Assembly: GCF_017968885.1 (NCBI RefSeq) | Contig: NZ_CP072913.1 | Coordinates: 4,014,001-4,078,000, forward strand | Length of the DNA: 64,000 nucleotides | Direction: 5' to 3' | Origin: Pseudomonas sp. Tri1 | GTDB lineage: Bacteria; Pseudomonadota; Gammaproteobacteria; Pseudomonadales; Pseudomonadaceae | In this document: piece after piece, positions 46,520-58,761 of the stretch | How positions within the stretch are numbered: position 1 is the stretch's first letter | Layout: each line of letters opens with the position of its first letter | The notes under the pieces: generated by a model | The model's input: only the letters and a program-made list of their open reading frames with translations | Told to the model about the DNA's origin: nothing | Database searches by the model: none | Position numbers and translations under genes: made by a program

Positions 46520-47446
46520 TCACTTGAACTGATTGACGTTTTCCGGCGTGATCAGGCGATACGGCACCCAGACGGCCTGCTCGACCGGCTGTTTCTTGAC
46601 CATTTTCACCGCCGTGTCGATCGAGCCATCGGCCTGGCCCTTGGCGTCCTGGAACACCGAGACCGCCATGTCGCCTTTCTTGATGGCGTTCAAGCCGTCC
46701 GGCGTGCCATCGACCCCGGCAATCAATACGCTGCCTTTCTTGGTACCCGCTTGCTTGAGGGCCATGGCGGCGCCGATGGCCATCTCGTCGTTGTTGGACA
46801 CCACGGCCTGGAAGTCGCGCCCCTGGGTCAGCCAGTCGTTGACCAGGGTCATGCCCTTGTCGCGGGACCAGGTGCCGGTCTGTTCCTGTTCGATCTTGAT
46901 GCCCGGGTACTTGGCCAGTACTTCCTTGACCCCCTTGGTACGGTTGGTGGTGGAGTTATTGGCCAGGTCACCCAGCAGGATCACGATGTCGCCCTTGCCA
47001 CCCATCTTGTCGGCCAGGTATTGCATCTGCATGCGACCGGCTTCCAGGTCATCGGAGGCCACGGTGACCACCCCTTCCGGCAACTTCGGATCATCCGGGC
47101 GGCGGTTGACGTAGACCAGGGGGATACCGGCGGCCACGGCGGCCTTGGTGATGCGCTGAGTCGCGGCGGTGTCCACCGGATTGACGATGAGCGCGTCGAC
47201 CTTCTGGCTGATAAAGCTTTCCACCTGGCTCAATTGCTTGACCACATCGCTGCGGGCGTCTTCGAACTGCAGGGTGACGCCGTCCGGCAGGGACTTGGCT
47301 TTCTTGTCCATGGATTCGCGCAGGTAGGTCAACCAGGTGTCATCGAACTGGGACATGCTGACGCCGATCTTCAGGTCCGCCAGGGCAGCGCCGCTGGTGA
47401 GCATCAACGACAGGGCCAACGAGGCGATACGGGTCTTGGTCTTCAT
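46520..47446 (-). CDS. Sugar-binding protein of the inositol ABC transporter
   Basis: Periplasmic binding protein of 308 residues with a signal peptide (cleavage likely after SGAALA). The class I sugar-binding fold is indicated by KIGVSMSQFDDTWLTYLRES, VDALIVNPVDTAATQ and VDGTPDGLNAIKKGDMAVSV, the last resembling RbsB and inositol-binding proteins. It heads the operon of binding protein, ATPase and permease. A GGAA-N6-TTCC palindrome lies 313 bases upstream. The ligand is inferred from the iol genes next to it. Confidence 0.87.
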   Translation of the reverse strand: MKTKTRIASLALSLMLTSGAALADLKIGVSMSQFDDTWLTYLRESMDKKAKSLPDGVTLQFEDARSDVVKQLSQVESFISQKVDALIVNPVDTAATQRITKAAVAAGIPLVYVNRRPDDPKLPEGVVTVASDDLEAGRMQMQYLADKMGGKGDIVILLGDLANNSTTNRTKGVKEVLAKYPGIKIEQEQTGTWSRDKGMTLVNDWLTQGRDFQAVVSNNDEMAIGAAMALKQAGTKKGSVLIAGVDGTPDGLNAIKKGDMAVSVFQDAKGQADGSIDTAVKMVKKQPVEQAVWVPYRLITPENVNQFK

Positions 47447-47497
47447 GAACGGTCTTTCTCCACTTTTTTGTTGGTCTTATGGATAAGGCGTAGCGGA

Positions 47498-47650
47498 TCA
47501 GGAACGGGGCAAGCGCACGATGGGCGCGCCGGGCATGCAACACACCATGGCGCCCTTGCGCTGGATACACAGGGATTCGAACAGGGGAAGGACTGCGGAC
47601 AGGCGTAGCAGATGTGGCAGGTGAAACGCAGAGCGGCTGAAGGTTTTCAT
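47498..47650 (-). CDS. Possible small protein or leader peptide (50 residues)
   Basis: A short frame starts with ATG at 47650, AGGTACC in front, and ends 51 bases before the binding-protein start. It encodes a basic peptide (MKTFSRSAFHLPHLLRLSAV and so on) with a Cys-Cys pair. It lies in the long leader between the operator and the transporter operon, so it could be a leader peptide or chance. Confidence 0.3.
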   Translation of the reverse strand: MKTFSRSAFHLPHLLRLSAVLPLFESLCIQRKGAMVCCMPGAPIVRLPRS

Positions 47651-47758
47651 CGACGGTACCTAGCTGTGTTTCTTGTTTTTGTTTCGTCCTTCATCCATTC
47701 AAGGCTGAGCCTGGCAGGAGGCGGACAGGATTGTCGGTAACCTGGAATCGACTTTATT

Positions 47759-47772
47759 GGAAAATATTTTCC
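47759..47772. promoter_or_regulatory. IolR-type operator upstream of the inositol transporter operon
   Basis: GGAA-AATATT-TTCC is a perfect 14-bp palindrome of the GGAA-N6-TTCC type. A weaker palindrome GAAT-TTT-ATTC is centred about 28 bases away at 47789-47799, close to the spacing seen at the other two paired sites. The region is AT-rich and sits between the IolW-like gene stop and the transporter operon. Confidence 0.6.
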
Positions 47773-47793
47773 ATATCAACTCATTTTAGAATT

Positions 47794-48846
47794 TTATTCG
47801 TTTTTTGTTCCATGGCCGATTGGCGTGGCCAGAATCACCACTTCGCCCTGCTCGGCGCTGTGCCTTGCAGCGTCCAGGATGCGCGTGGTCGCCAAGGCAT
47901 CACGGGCCTCCACCGGCAGTGGACCAGAGCCCTGTAACGCAATTTGCAGACGCTGATAGAACGCCAGCCAACAGCCGCGCTCCGAGGTCACCCGCTCGCG
48001 CTCGGTGCCGTGTTCGAACCAGCCCCAACGCCGATGCTCTTCAGCGCCCCAGCGTTCGCCCTCGGTCGCCGGGCTCAATCCCGCCAGCGCCTGGGCCTCC
48101 TGGCCGTCCAGGCCTTCGACGGTATAGCAGCCCTGGGTGCCACTGACCCGAAAACGCGGACGCGGGGCGTTTTGCACGCAATTGCCACTCAGGTGGGAAA
48201 TCACACCGTTGGCATGGGTCAAGGACATAAAGAAGCCGTTGTCGAACACCTGGCCTGGCTGCCGGTAGTCCAGCTCGGCATAAACCCGCGTCACCGGCCC
48301 GAACAGTTGCAGCGCCTGGTCCACCAAGTGGCTGCCGAGGTCGCGCAGGAATCCCCCCCCGCTGCCCTTGCCCACCGAGGCTGGCGAATAGCGCTCGACG
48401 CTGGATTCAAAACGAACGACCTGCCCCAGGGCACCGGACGCCAGCAGTTTGCGCAGGGTGAGGAAGTCCGAATCCCAGCGACGGTTCTGGTACACGCTCA
48501 AGGGCACGTTGCGTTGTTCGGCCGCCAGCACCATCGCCTCGGCCTGGGCGGCATCAGGGGCAAACGGCTTGTCGCTGACCACGGCGACGCCGAGTTCGAT
48601 GGCTTGCATCACCACGGCCGGGCGCGCGTCCAGCGGCGTGGACACCACCACCGCATCGACGCCCGCTTTGACCAGTTGTTCGAGGGAGTCAAAGGCCTGG
48701 ACGTGCGAGTAATCACTCGCCAGTTGCTGGCGCCGCTCAGCGGACCGGGTCACCACACCGACGAACGTAGCCCCCGGCAGGCTGCTGATCAGCGGAGCAT
48801 GAAAAAACCGCCCGCCCTTGCCGTAGCCCACTAGTCCGATTCGCAT
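47794..48846 (-). CDS. Gfo/Idh/MocA oxidoreductase, scyllo-inositol dehydrogenase (IolW-like)
   Basis: 350-residue NADP-type dehydrogenase. Rossmann motif GLVGYGKGGRFFHAPLI, family lysine in VVSDKPFAP, and the stretches LSVYQNRRWDSDFLTLRKLL and DLGSHLVDQALQLFGPV match the IolW/YvaA branch, which reduces scyllo-inosose to scyllo-inositol. It lies between iolG and the transporter in the same direction. Two REPINs separate it from iolG. The assignment to IolW rests on my reading of family-typical stretches. Confidence 0.82.
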   Translation of the reverse strand: MRIGLVGYGKGGRFFHAPLISSLPGATFVGVVTRSAERRQQLASDYSHVQAFDSLEQLVKAGVDAVVVSTPLDARPAVVMQAIELGVAVVSDKPFAPDAAQAEAMVLAAEQRNVPLSVYQNRRWDSDFLTLRKLLASGALGQVVRFESSVERYSPASVGKGSGGGFLRDLGSHLVDQALQLFGPVTRVYAELDYRQPGQVFDNGFFMSLTHANGVISHLSGNCVQNAPRPRFRVSGTQGCYTVEGLDGQEAQALAGLSPATEGERWGAEEHRRWGWFEHGTERERVTSERGCWLAFYQRLQIALQGSGPLPVEARDALATTRILDAARHSAEQGEVVILATPIGHGTKNE

Positions 48847-48881
48847 GAAAGCTCCTTAGATCACGGTTGGAATACAGCCCC

Positions 48882-48971
48882 TGTGGGAGCGAGCTTGCTC
48901 GCGATGGCGTCAGGCCTGCCAGCATCAATGTCGCCTGCCCCACCGCTATCGCGAGCAAGCTCGCTCCCACA
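48882..48971. repeat. Paired REP element (REPIN-like), 90 bp
   Basis: TGTGGGAGCGAGCTTGCTCG and its complement face each other around a variable core, between iolG and the IolW-like gene. Confidence 0.9.
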
Positions 48972-49005
48972 ATTGACCGAGTACCTTCGAGGCAACACGG
49001 TCGAC

Positions 49006-49095
49006 TGTGGGAGCGGGCTTGCTCGCGAAGATGGCGGTAGATTCAACCTTGAGGTCGACTGACACTACGCTTTCGCGAGCAAGCCCGCTCCCACA
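49006..49095. repeat. Paired REP element (REPIN-like), 90 bp, GCGGGC variant
   Basis: Left arm TGTGGGAGCGGGCTTGCTCG and right arm CGAGCAAGCCCGCTCCCACA: both arms carry the matching change GAGC to GGGC, so pairing is kept. Confidence 0.9.
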
Positions 49096-49107
49096 GGGGG
49101 ATTGTGG

Positions 49108-52079
<2,972 letters not shown>

Positions 52080-52126
52080 GCTTGCACCTTGTCTGGAATG
52101 CAAATTCAGCGGCTGGCTCAGTCCCC

Positions 52127-52215
52127 TGTGGGAGCGAGCTTGCTCGCGATAGCGGTGGGTCAGGCGGCTTTGATGTTGGATGTGCTGCCGCCATCGCGAG
52201 CAAGCTCGCTCCCAC
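52127..52215. repeat. Paired REP element (REPIN-like), 89 bp
   Basis: TGTGGGAGCGAGCTTGCTCG and its complement, between iolI and iolD inside the catabolic cluster. Confidence 0.9.
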
Positions 52216-52245
52216 AGGGGGTTCTCCATCGTTCAGGAAATCAGG

Positions 52246-53067
52246 TCAGGCCTGGGAGCTCTGCAGGTGATTCATGCTTGCCCCCAACGCCTGGCGAATG
52301 TCGGCCAGCTCATGGACGCTCTCGGCGAACGGCTCAAAGGACAGGTAGCCCTCATAGCCTCCGACCCGCAACGCCTCGATCTGTGCGGCATTGCCGAGGA
52401 TGTCGGCCTCGCCCACCAGCACCCGATGACCATCCCGGATCGTTGCCAACGGCGCCTGGGCATCCTCGACACCGGAGATGTGCACCAGCCCGGTCAGTTC
52501 GGGGAAGAATTCCCGCTCGCCCGCCAGATGATGGTGGAAGGTGTCATGCACCAGGCGAAACACATCAAGCCCGCCAATGCTCTTGATCGCTTCCACCGCC
52601 GTGCGCTTGCGGCGCAGCGAGCACTCCTCGAAACCCAGCGGTTCGATGAAACCGTAGATGCCGAAGGCGCGCAGGATCGGCGCCAGTTCACTGAGGGCCG
52701 TGCGCAACCCCGCCGCGCGTTCAGCTTCGCTGCGTGGGTCGGCGCGGTCGTTGAGGGGGCACATCACCAGCCCCTCGGCACCGCATTCACGGGCGTAGTC
52801 GGCCAGGCGCACGGCTTGGGCGCGGCGTTCTTCATTCCACACGTCGAAGGGGTACAGGGCGTTGATCGACAGCACTTTGATGCCCCGCGCCTCGCACAAT
52901 TCACGCACGCGGGCCGGCGGCATGCCGTCTTCGATCTCGACGCCCTTCAGATCGTTGCGGATCTCGATGGCATCGGTTTTCAACGCCAGGGCCAGGTCGA
53001 TGAAAGCGGGCAGTGACAGGCGCGGGGCAACCATTCGATTCAGGGCAAAACGCAGGGGCTTGTTCAT
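52246..53067 (-). CDS. iolI: TIM-barrel isomerase, 2-keto-myo-inositol isomerase (IolI-like)
   Basis: 273 residues from the ATG at 53067, with GGGAGAAC upstream. The AP-endonuclease-2-like TIM barrel is recognisable from AIEIRNDLKGV, VLSINALYPFDVWNEE, FIEPLGFEE, LVHDTFHHHLAG and LSFEPFAES, which supply the metal-binding Glu, Asp, His and Glu of IolI. It converts 2-keto-myo-inositol to the 1-keto form. It lies 35 bases after iolA. Confidence 0.87.
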   Translation of the reverse strand: MNKPLRFALNRMVAPRLSLPAFIDLALALKTDAIEIRNDLKGVEIEDGMPPARVRELCEARGIKVLSINALYPFDVWNEERRAQAVRLADYARECGAEGLVMCPLNDRADPRSEAERAAGLRTALSELAPILRAFGIYGFIEPLGFEECSLRRKRTAVEAIKSIGGLDVFRLVHDTFHHHLAGEREFFPELTGLVHISGVEDAQAPLATIRDGHRVLVGEADILGNAAQIEALRVGGYEGYLSFEPFAESVHELADIRQALGASMNHLQSSQA

Positions 53068-53102
53068 TGTTGTTCTCCCTCCGGCAGTCATTCAAAAATG
53101 AG

Positions 53103-54605
53103 TTATTGGGCAGTCGGCATGCTGAATTCAGGCCCCTTGGCGATGCTGTCGGGCCAGCGTTGCATCACGCTTTTGTAGCGGCTGTAGAAGCGCAGGCCTT
53201 CCTCGCCGTAGGCATGGTGATCGCCGAACAGCGAACGCTTCCAGCCGCCAAAGGAATGCCAGGCCATGGGCACCGGAATCGGTACGTTGATGCCGACCAT
53301 GCCGACCTTGATGCTGCGGGCGAACGCCCGGGCGATGCCGCCGTCACGGGTGAAGCAGGACACGCCGTTGCCGAATTCATGGGCGTTGATCAGCGCCACC
53401 GCCGTAGCGAAATCCGGCACGCGAACGATCCCCAGCACCGGGCCGAAGATCTCTTGCTGGTAGATGCTCATCTGGGTGGTGACCTGGTCGAACAGCGTCG
53501 CCCCGACAAAGAACCCCTGCTCGGCCCCGGGCACCTTGAAACCACGGCCGTCGACGATCAGGCGAGCGCCTTCAGCGACGCCAGTGTCGATGAAACCCTC
53601 GACCTTGGCCTTGTGCTCGGCAGTCACCAGCGGCCCCATGTCGGTGCCGGGCTGCTGGCCGTTGCCGATTTTCAACTGATCGATGCGCGGCAGCAGCTTG
53701 GCAATCAATTCATCGCCCACATCCCCCACCGCCACGGCGATGGAAATCGCCATGCAGCGCTCGCCAGCCGAACCGTAGGCCGCACCAATCAATGCATCCG
53801 CTGCCTGGTCGAGGTCGGCGTCGGGCATGACGATCATGTGATTCTTGGCCCCGCCCAGGGCCTGCACACGCTTGCCGTTCGCAGTACCCTGCTGATGGAT
53901 GTATTCGGCGATGGGAGTGGAGCCGACAAAGGAAATCGCTTCGATGTCCGGGTGCTGCAACAGCGCATCCACCGCCACTTTGTCGCCCTGGACCACATTG
54001 AACACACCGTCGGGCAAGCCGGCTTCCGTCAGCAGCCGAGCCATCAGCAAACTGGCGGATGGATCGCGCTCCGAAGGCTTGAGGATGAAGCAGTTGCCAG
54101 CGACCAGCGCCAGGGGAATCATCCACAGCGGCACCATCACCGGGAAATTGAACGGCGTGATACCGGCGCACACGCCCAGGGGCTGACGCAGGTTCCAGTT
54201 GTCGATGCCGCCGCCGATGTTGTCGCTGAAATCGGTCTTGAGCAGGTTCGGCGCGCCACAGGCGTATTCGACGATCTCGATGCCCCGGGTGACTTCGCCG
54301 TGGGCATCGGACAATACCTTGCCGTGCTCGCGGCTGATGATTTGCGCCAGCTCATCGTGATGACGGTCGAGCAACTCCTTGAACTTGAACATCACCCGCG
54401 AACGGCGCAGGGACGATTGCTCGGACCAGCCCGGGAACGCCGCCAGTGCCGAGGCCACCGCTGCGTCGACGGTGCCCGGCTCGGCCAGGGCGACCTGGGC
54501 CTGCACCGCGCCAGTGGCCGGGTTGAAGACCTTGCTGAATCGCGCGCTGTCGCGGTTCTGCAGCTGGCCGTTGATGTAGTGGCCGACTACCGGGGCGTCA
54601 TTCAT
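53103..54605 (-). CDS. iolA: CoA-acylating (methyl)malonate-semialdehyde dehydrogenase
   Basis: Last step of the pathway: oxidises malonate semialdehyde to acetyl-CoA (MmsA/IolA family), 500 residues. The NAD-binding loop [12 protein letters not shown], the catalytic Cys in AGERCMAIS and the Glu/Gly region near it are intact. GGAGAACAAGAACA precedes the ATG. It lies 30 bases after iolB. A second MmsA used for valine breakdown may exist elsewhere. Confidence 0.93.
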   Translation of the reverse strand: MNDAPVVGHYINGQLQNRDSARFSKVFNPATGAVQAQVALAEPGTVDAAVASALAAFPGWSEQSSLRRSRVMFKFKELLDRHHDELAQIISREHGKVLSDAHGEVTRGIEIVEYACGAPNLLKTDFSDNIGGGIDNWNLRQPLGVCAGITPFNFPVMVPLWMIPLALVAGNCFILKPSERDPSASLLMARLLTEAGLPDGVFNVVQGDKVAVDALLQHPDIEAISFVGSTPIAEYIHQQGTANGKRVQALGGAKNHMIVMPDADLDQAADALIGAAYGSAGERCMAISIAVAVGDVGDELIAKLLPRIDQLKIGNGQQPGTDMGPLVTAEHKAKVEGFIDTGVAEGARLIVDGRGFKVPGAEQGFFVGATLFDQVTTQMSIYQQEIFGPVLGIVRVPDFATAVALINAHEFGNGVSCFTRDGGIARAFARSIKVGMVGINVPIPVPMAWHSFGGWKRSLFGDHHAYGEEGLRFYSRYKSVMQRWPDSIAKGPEFSMPTAQ

Positions 54606-54635
54606 TGTTCTTGTTCTCCGTGCAAAGGGTGGAAT

Positions 54636-55445
54636 TCAGAGGTCGAGCAGCCAACTGTGCTGCGGGTCGTTATGGAACTGCCAGACCCGCTTCGGGCCGG
54701 CCATGACGTTCAGGTAGTACGACTCGTACCCGTAGGGCACGCTGACCGGGTGGTAGCCCTTGGGGACCACTACCAGGTCGCTGTTCTCCACGGCCATGGC
54801 CTGGTCGATGCTGCGGTCGTCGGTGTAGACCCGCTGGAACACGAAGCCCTGGGACGGGTTGACCTGGTGGTAATAGGTTTCTTCCAGAAAGCTCTGGTGC
54901 GGCAAGTCGTCGGTGTCGTGCTTGTGGGGCGGGTAGCTCGACGAATGCCCCGACGGCGTGCGCACTTCCACCACCAGCAGTGAATGGGCGGGCTCGCTGT
55001 CCGGCAGGATGTCGCAGACATACCGGGTATTGGCGCCCTTGCCGCGTACGCTGCGCTTCATGCTGTCCGGACGGATCAGCCGTGGGCCGTAACCGTTTTG
55101 CGCAGAACCCGGCGCGGCACACACGGCAATCTGTACATCGCTCAGCGCGGTAACCTGGGCCTGGCTGCCGGGAGGCAGATAAGCGGCATAGGGCGATTTG
55201 TCCTCGAACACCGACTGGCGATCACCGAGGTTGTCCCAATCGAAGGCGCCCTGCCCCGGTGCTTCGCCCTTGAGGCTGATGCGCCCGCTGAGCAGCACCA
55301 GGCACAACTCCTTGTCAGCGGCGGCCACCGGCAGGGTTTCACCGAGGCTCAAGCGGTAGGCGGCGAATCCGACATATTCCAGTTCGCCCGCTGGCAACTG
55401 AACCATGGTCCGGCCACTGGAATGGCTTTTGATCAACAGGCTCAT
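54636..55445 (-). CDS. iolB: 5-Deoxy-glucuronate isomerase IolB
   Basis: 269-residue double cupin that converts 5-deoxy-glucuronate to 5-dehydro-2-deoxy-D-gluconate. The ATG at 55445 overlaps the iolE stop by four bases; the longer open frame upstream lies inside iolE and is rejected. Metal-binding His and Glu residues are seen in YPPHKHDTDDLPHQSFLEET, and YHPVSVPYGYESYYLNVMAG is the family C-terminal segment. Confidence 0.93.
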   Translation of the reverse strand: MSLLIKSHSSGRTMVQLPAGELEYVGFAAYRLSLGETLPVAAADKELCLVLLSGRISLKGEAPGQGAFDWDNLGDRQSVFEDKSPYAAYLPPGSQAQVTALSDVQIAVCAAPGSAQNGYGPRLIRPDSMKRSVRGKGANTRYVCDILPDSEPAHSLLVVEVRTPSGHSSSYPPHKHDTDDLPHQSFLEETYYHQVNPSQGFVFQRVYTDDRSIDQAMAVENSDLVVVPKGYHPVSVPYGYESYYLNVMAGPKRVWQFHNDPQHSWLLDL

Positions 55446-56335
55446 GACGCAGTCCTCTCTTGCAGCAAGGCACGCAGGGTGTCGTAGCCTTTCTTGGCGT
55501 AGGCATAACTCGGCGCCACGGCCGGGTCCTGCTCGGCTTCCACCACCAGCCAGCCTTGGTAATCGGCGCCCAGCAGCACGTCGAGCAACGCGGCGAAATC
55601 GATGTCGCCGTCCCCCGGCACGGTGAAGGTGCCGTTGATGATGCAGTCGGGGAAACTCCAGAGGTTGTTGCGCGCCAGTTGCACCACCGGTTTGCGTACG
55701 TCCTTGAAGTGCACATGGCAAACCCGCTCGATGTGTTTGCGCAGTACTTGCAACGGTTCGCCACCGCCCATGTAGCAGTGGCCCGAGTCGAACAACAAGC
55801 CCACTTCACTGCCGGTCAGGGCCATCAGCGTGTCGATGTCCGCGGGCGATTCGACGTAGGCGCCCATGTGGTGGTGATAGGCCAGGCGTACGCCCCGGGA
55901 CAAGGTGAAACGCGCCAACTCGGTAAGTTTGTCAGCGTAGGCTTGCCAGGCTTCATCGGTGTGAAAGCGCGGCCGTTCGATCAGAGGAATACGCTGGCCT
56001 TGAATGGAGTCAGCGACTTCGCCATACACCAGCACCGTTGCCCCGTTCTGCGCCAACAGCTCGACGTGGCTGGCGATGGCGTCGATTTCCTCGGCCGCCG
56101 AACGCCGGGCCAGGCGACTGGAATACCAGCCGGAAACCAATGCCAGGTCATAAGGGCGCAGCACATCGCCGACGCCCTTGGCGTCCTTGGGGAACTTGCC
56201 GTTGAGCTCAAAACCTTCGTAACCGATGGCCTTGCCTTCGCTCAGCGCCGTGCTCAACGGCGTCTCGCCGCCCAACGATGGCAAGTCGTCGTTGCTCCAG
56301 GAAATCGGGTTGATGCCAATTCGAATAGCGGGCAT
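55442..56335 (-). CDS. iolE: myo-Inosose-2 dehydratase IolE
   Basis: Second step: dehydrates 2-keto-myo-inositol. It has 297 residues with a TIM barrel of the AP-endonuclease-2 family. Typical pieces are IRIGINPISWSNDDLP at the N-terminus, LAYHHHMGAYVESPADIDTL and LLFDSGHCYMGGGEP, which carry metal ligands. The gene is coupled to iolB by a four-base overlap. Confidence 0.94.
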   Translation of the reverse strand: MPAIRIGINPISWSNDDLPSLGGETPLSTALSEGKAIGYEGFELNGKFPKDAKGVGDVLRPYDLALVSGWYSSRLARRSAAEEIDAIASHVELLAQNGATVLVYGEVADSIQGQRIPLIERPRFHTDEAWQAYADKLTELARFTLSRGVRLAYHHHMGAYVESPADIDTLMALTGSEVGLLFDSGHCYMGGGEPLQVLRKHIERVCHVHFKDVRKPVVQLARNNLWSFPDCIINGTFTVPGDGDIDFAALLDVLLGADYQGWLVVEAEQDPAVAPSYAYAKKGYDTLRALLQERTAS

Positions 56336-56386
56336 GGCTGCACCTTTTATTGTTTTTACATTGCCATTGAAGGCGACACGGAACCT

Positions 56387-56475
56387 TGTGGGAGCGAGCT
56401 TGCTCGCGATAGCGGTTTGACAGTCGCATCAATGTTGCATGTTTCACCGTCATCGCGAGCAAGCTCGCTCCCACA
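56387..56475. repeat. Paired REP element (REPIN-like), 89 bp
   Basis: TGTGGGAGCGAGCTTGCTCG and its complement, between iolC and iolE. Confidence 0.9.
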
Positions 56476-56511
56476 TTGAACTGCATTTCAAATAGAGACT
56501 GCGGTGGTCTG

Positions 56512-58449
56512 TTATGCCCGCGCAGCACGCCACGCCTCGATCAACTCCACAAACCTGCCCTGCACTTGCCGGATCAACGTTTCATCATCGATTTCACCGG
56601 CCAGCCACGCCCGGCTCGGTTCCTGGAAGATCGTGCGGCCGACGGCAAACCCACGGCAGGTGGCGCTCTGGCTGGCCTGGCGGAAACCTTCGGCCAGGGC
56701 GGCAGCCGGAGCGTTGAGGCCCAGCAGCACCACCCCCCGGCAGTACGGATCGCGCTGTTGGATCAGTTCATCGAGTTGTTTCCACTGAGCCGCACTCTGG
56801 GCTTCGATCTTCCACCACGCCGGGAAAATACCCAGGTTGTAGAGGCGCTTGAGGGCGCGATACAGCACGTCCGGGTGCGGCGATGGATGATCCTTGGGCG
56901 GAATGACTTCCAGCAGCAATTCATGGCCACTGACCTGGGACGCCTTGTACAGCCCCATCAATTGCGCCTCTTGTTCAAGACGCAACAGCGGTTCGTCATC
57001 GGGGTGAAATTGCACCAGGCATTTGATGATCTGTTCCTGGGGCCAGGCGATCAGGTTGCTGCCAATCGAGCGCCCATGTTCAAACGCCAGCGGCCGCGAG
57101 TTCTGCACTTCCACCGGGCGCGCCACCCACCAACCGCGCCCGGTCGCAGCGTTCAGCGAATCCTGGCCGAAACGTTGATCGGCAAGCAGGCCGACGTCAG
57201 CCTCCACGCCCTGCCGTTGCAGGTCGGCTTCGACCCGCTCCACCGCCTGGATGAACAGTTGCTTGAGTTCGCCAATGCAACTCAGGTCACGACCGCCCTT
57301 CTGGGCCAGTTCCACCAGTTGCCAGCGATGGTCGAAAGCGAAGATGAACAACTGTTTCCAGACCTTGCGGGGCACGCTGACCTGATGCAGCCGCTGCAAC
57401 ACGGCGTCCTGGTCCGGCCGGGTGATCGGCACCGGGCTCTTGAATAAATAGTCGAGCTCGGCCCGAGTCGGCATAGCCGGCGCGCAGGCATGGCGCGACA
57501 CCACCAGGCCACCGCAGGCATTGGCCAACTGGCAGCAGCGCTCGTCACTGGCGTCTTCCAGCCAACCGGCGAGAAAGCCCGACATGAACGCATCGCCGGC
57601 ACCCAATACATTCAGGACTTCGACCCGCACACCCGGATAAATCGCACCGTCTTCAAGTCGGGTCGGGATGGCACCGTGGATCACCGTGCAACCCTGCGGG
57701 CCGAGCTTGACCACCAAGGTCGCCGCCGTCAGCGAGCGTACGGTACGCAGCGCGCTCAGCAGGTCTTCGCTGCCGCCGGCGATCAGGAATTCTTCTTCGG
57801 TGCCGACGATCAGGTCGAAACGCGGCAGGATGCTTTGCACGTGCTGGCTGACTTTCTGGTCGGCGACGAAACGGGTTTCCCCATCGGCCTTGCCCGCCAG
57901 GCCCCAGAGTACCGGGCGATAGTCAATGTCCAATACGCGCTTGACGTTGTGTTTCTCGGCATGATCCAACGCCTGGGTGCTGGCCTTGTAGACGCTTTCT
58001 GTGGAGAAATGAGTGCCGGTGATCAGTAGCGCCTTGCTGGAGGCAATGAAGGGTTCATTGATGTCTTCGGCGCGCAGCGCCATGTCGGCGCAATTTTCCC
58101 GGTAGAACACCAGGGGGAAGGTTTCCCGGTCCTTGATACCCAGCAAGACCATGGCCGTCAGACGCTCAGGGTCGACCTTGATGCCGCTGACATCGCAGCC
58201 TTCACGTGCCAGAGACTCCACCAGGAAACGGCCCATGTGGTCGTCGCCTACCCGGCTCAACATCGCCGACCTGAGCCCCAATCGCGCCGTGCCGAAGGCG
58301 ATGTTGGCCGACGAACCGCCCAGGTACTTGGCAAAGCTTGAGACATCTTCCAGGCGCGCGCCGACTTGCTGCGCGTAAAGGTCGACGCCCAGGCGTCCCA
58401 GGCAGATCACATCCAATTGACGCCCACTGGCAAAACGAGTCTGGCCCAT
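56512..58449 (-). CDS. iolC: Bifunctional 5-dehydro-2-deoxygluconokinase / DUF2090 aldolase-like protein
   Basis: 645 residues. The N-terminal PfkB kinase (about 1-330) has the family start VICLGRLGVDLYAQQVG, the KYLGGSSANIAFGTARLG region and the catalytic loop VLNVLGAGDAFMSGF. The C-terminal DUF2090 part (about 335-640, with FIFAFDHRWQLVELA) is related to the class of aldolases acting on the phosphorylated product, so IolC and the IolJ step may lie in one protein. It is the first gene of the leftward cluster and faces the regulator. ACAGGAGCC precedes the ATG. Confidence 0.92.
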   Translation of the reverse strand: MGQTRFASGRQLDVICLGRLGVDLYAQQVGARLEDVSSFAKYLGGSSANIAFGTARLGLRSAMLSRVGDDHMGRFLVESLAREGCDVSGIKVDPERLTAMVLLGIKDRETFPLVFYRENCADMALRAEDINEPFIASSKALLITGTHFSTESVYKASTQALDHAEKHNVKRVLDIDYRPVLWGLAGKADGETRFVADQKVSQHVQSILPRFDLIVGTEEEFLIAGGSEDLLSALRTVRSLTAATLVVKLGPQGCTVIHGAIPTRLEDGAIYPGVRVEVLNVLGAGDAFMSGFLAGWLEDASDERCCQLANACGGLVVSRHACAPAMPTRAELDYLFKSPVPITRPDQDAVLQRLHQVSVPRKVWKQLFIFAFDHRWQLVELAQKGGRDLSCIGELKQLFIQAVERVEADLQRQGVEADVGLLADQRFGQDSLNAATGRGWWVARPVEVQNSRPLAFEHGRSIGSNLIAWPQEQIIKCLVQFHPDDEPLLRLEQEAQLMGLYKASQVSGHELLLEVIPPKDHPSPHPDVLYRALKRLYNLGIFPAWWKIEAQSAAQWKQLDELIQQRDPYCRGVVLLGLNAPAAALAEGFRQASQSATCRGFAVGRTIFQEPSRAWLAGEIDDETLIRQVQGRFVELIEAWRAARA

Positions 58450-58544
58450 GCTGGCTCCTGTTATTTTTATCAGCCTGCGCTTGTCGCCGGAACCGACGTC
58501 AACGCTCTTGGTGGATGCAGACTAAAACGAGCGACGGGCAATAA

Positions 58545-58587
58545 TCAATAATTATTCTATAAATTTTTTACGTGGAATATTTTTTCC
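58545..58587. promoter_or_regulatory. Paired IolR-type operators in the iolC/iolR promoter region
   Basis: GGAA-TATTTT-TTCC at 58574-58587 is a full GGAA-N6-TTCC palindrome. A weaker site, TCAA-TAATTA-TTCT, starts at 58545, exactly 29 bases before, the same distance as at 26889/26918. Together they occupy the AT-rich centre of the 312-base region between the divergent iolC and regulator genes. No other gene is seen in this gap. Confidence 0.6.
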
Positions 58588-58761
58588 AATACGCTATAGC
58601 CGAGCCGGACCAGACGCAGTACATCGTTTCAGCACCCGTTGTAACTTTGTCTGCCCATGATTTTCCCTGCGCCTACGCTGTAGACTGCGATCAGCCAACC
58701 TATTGTCGAGGGCCGGCCCTTTTTCGGGCCGCCCTAAAAGAACAAGCCAGAAGGATTTTCT

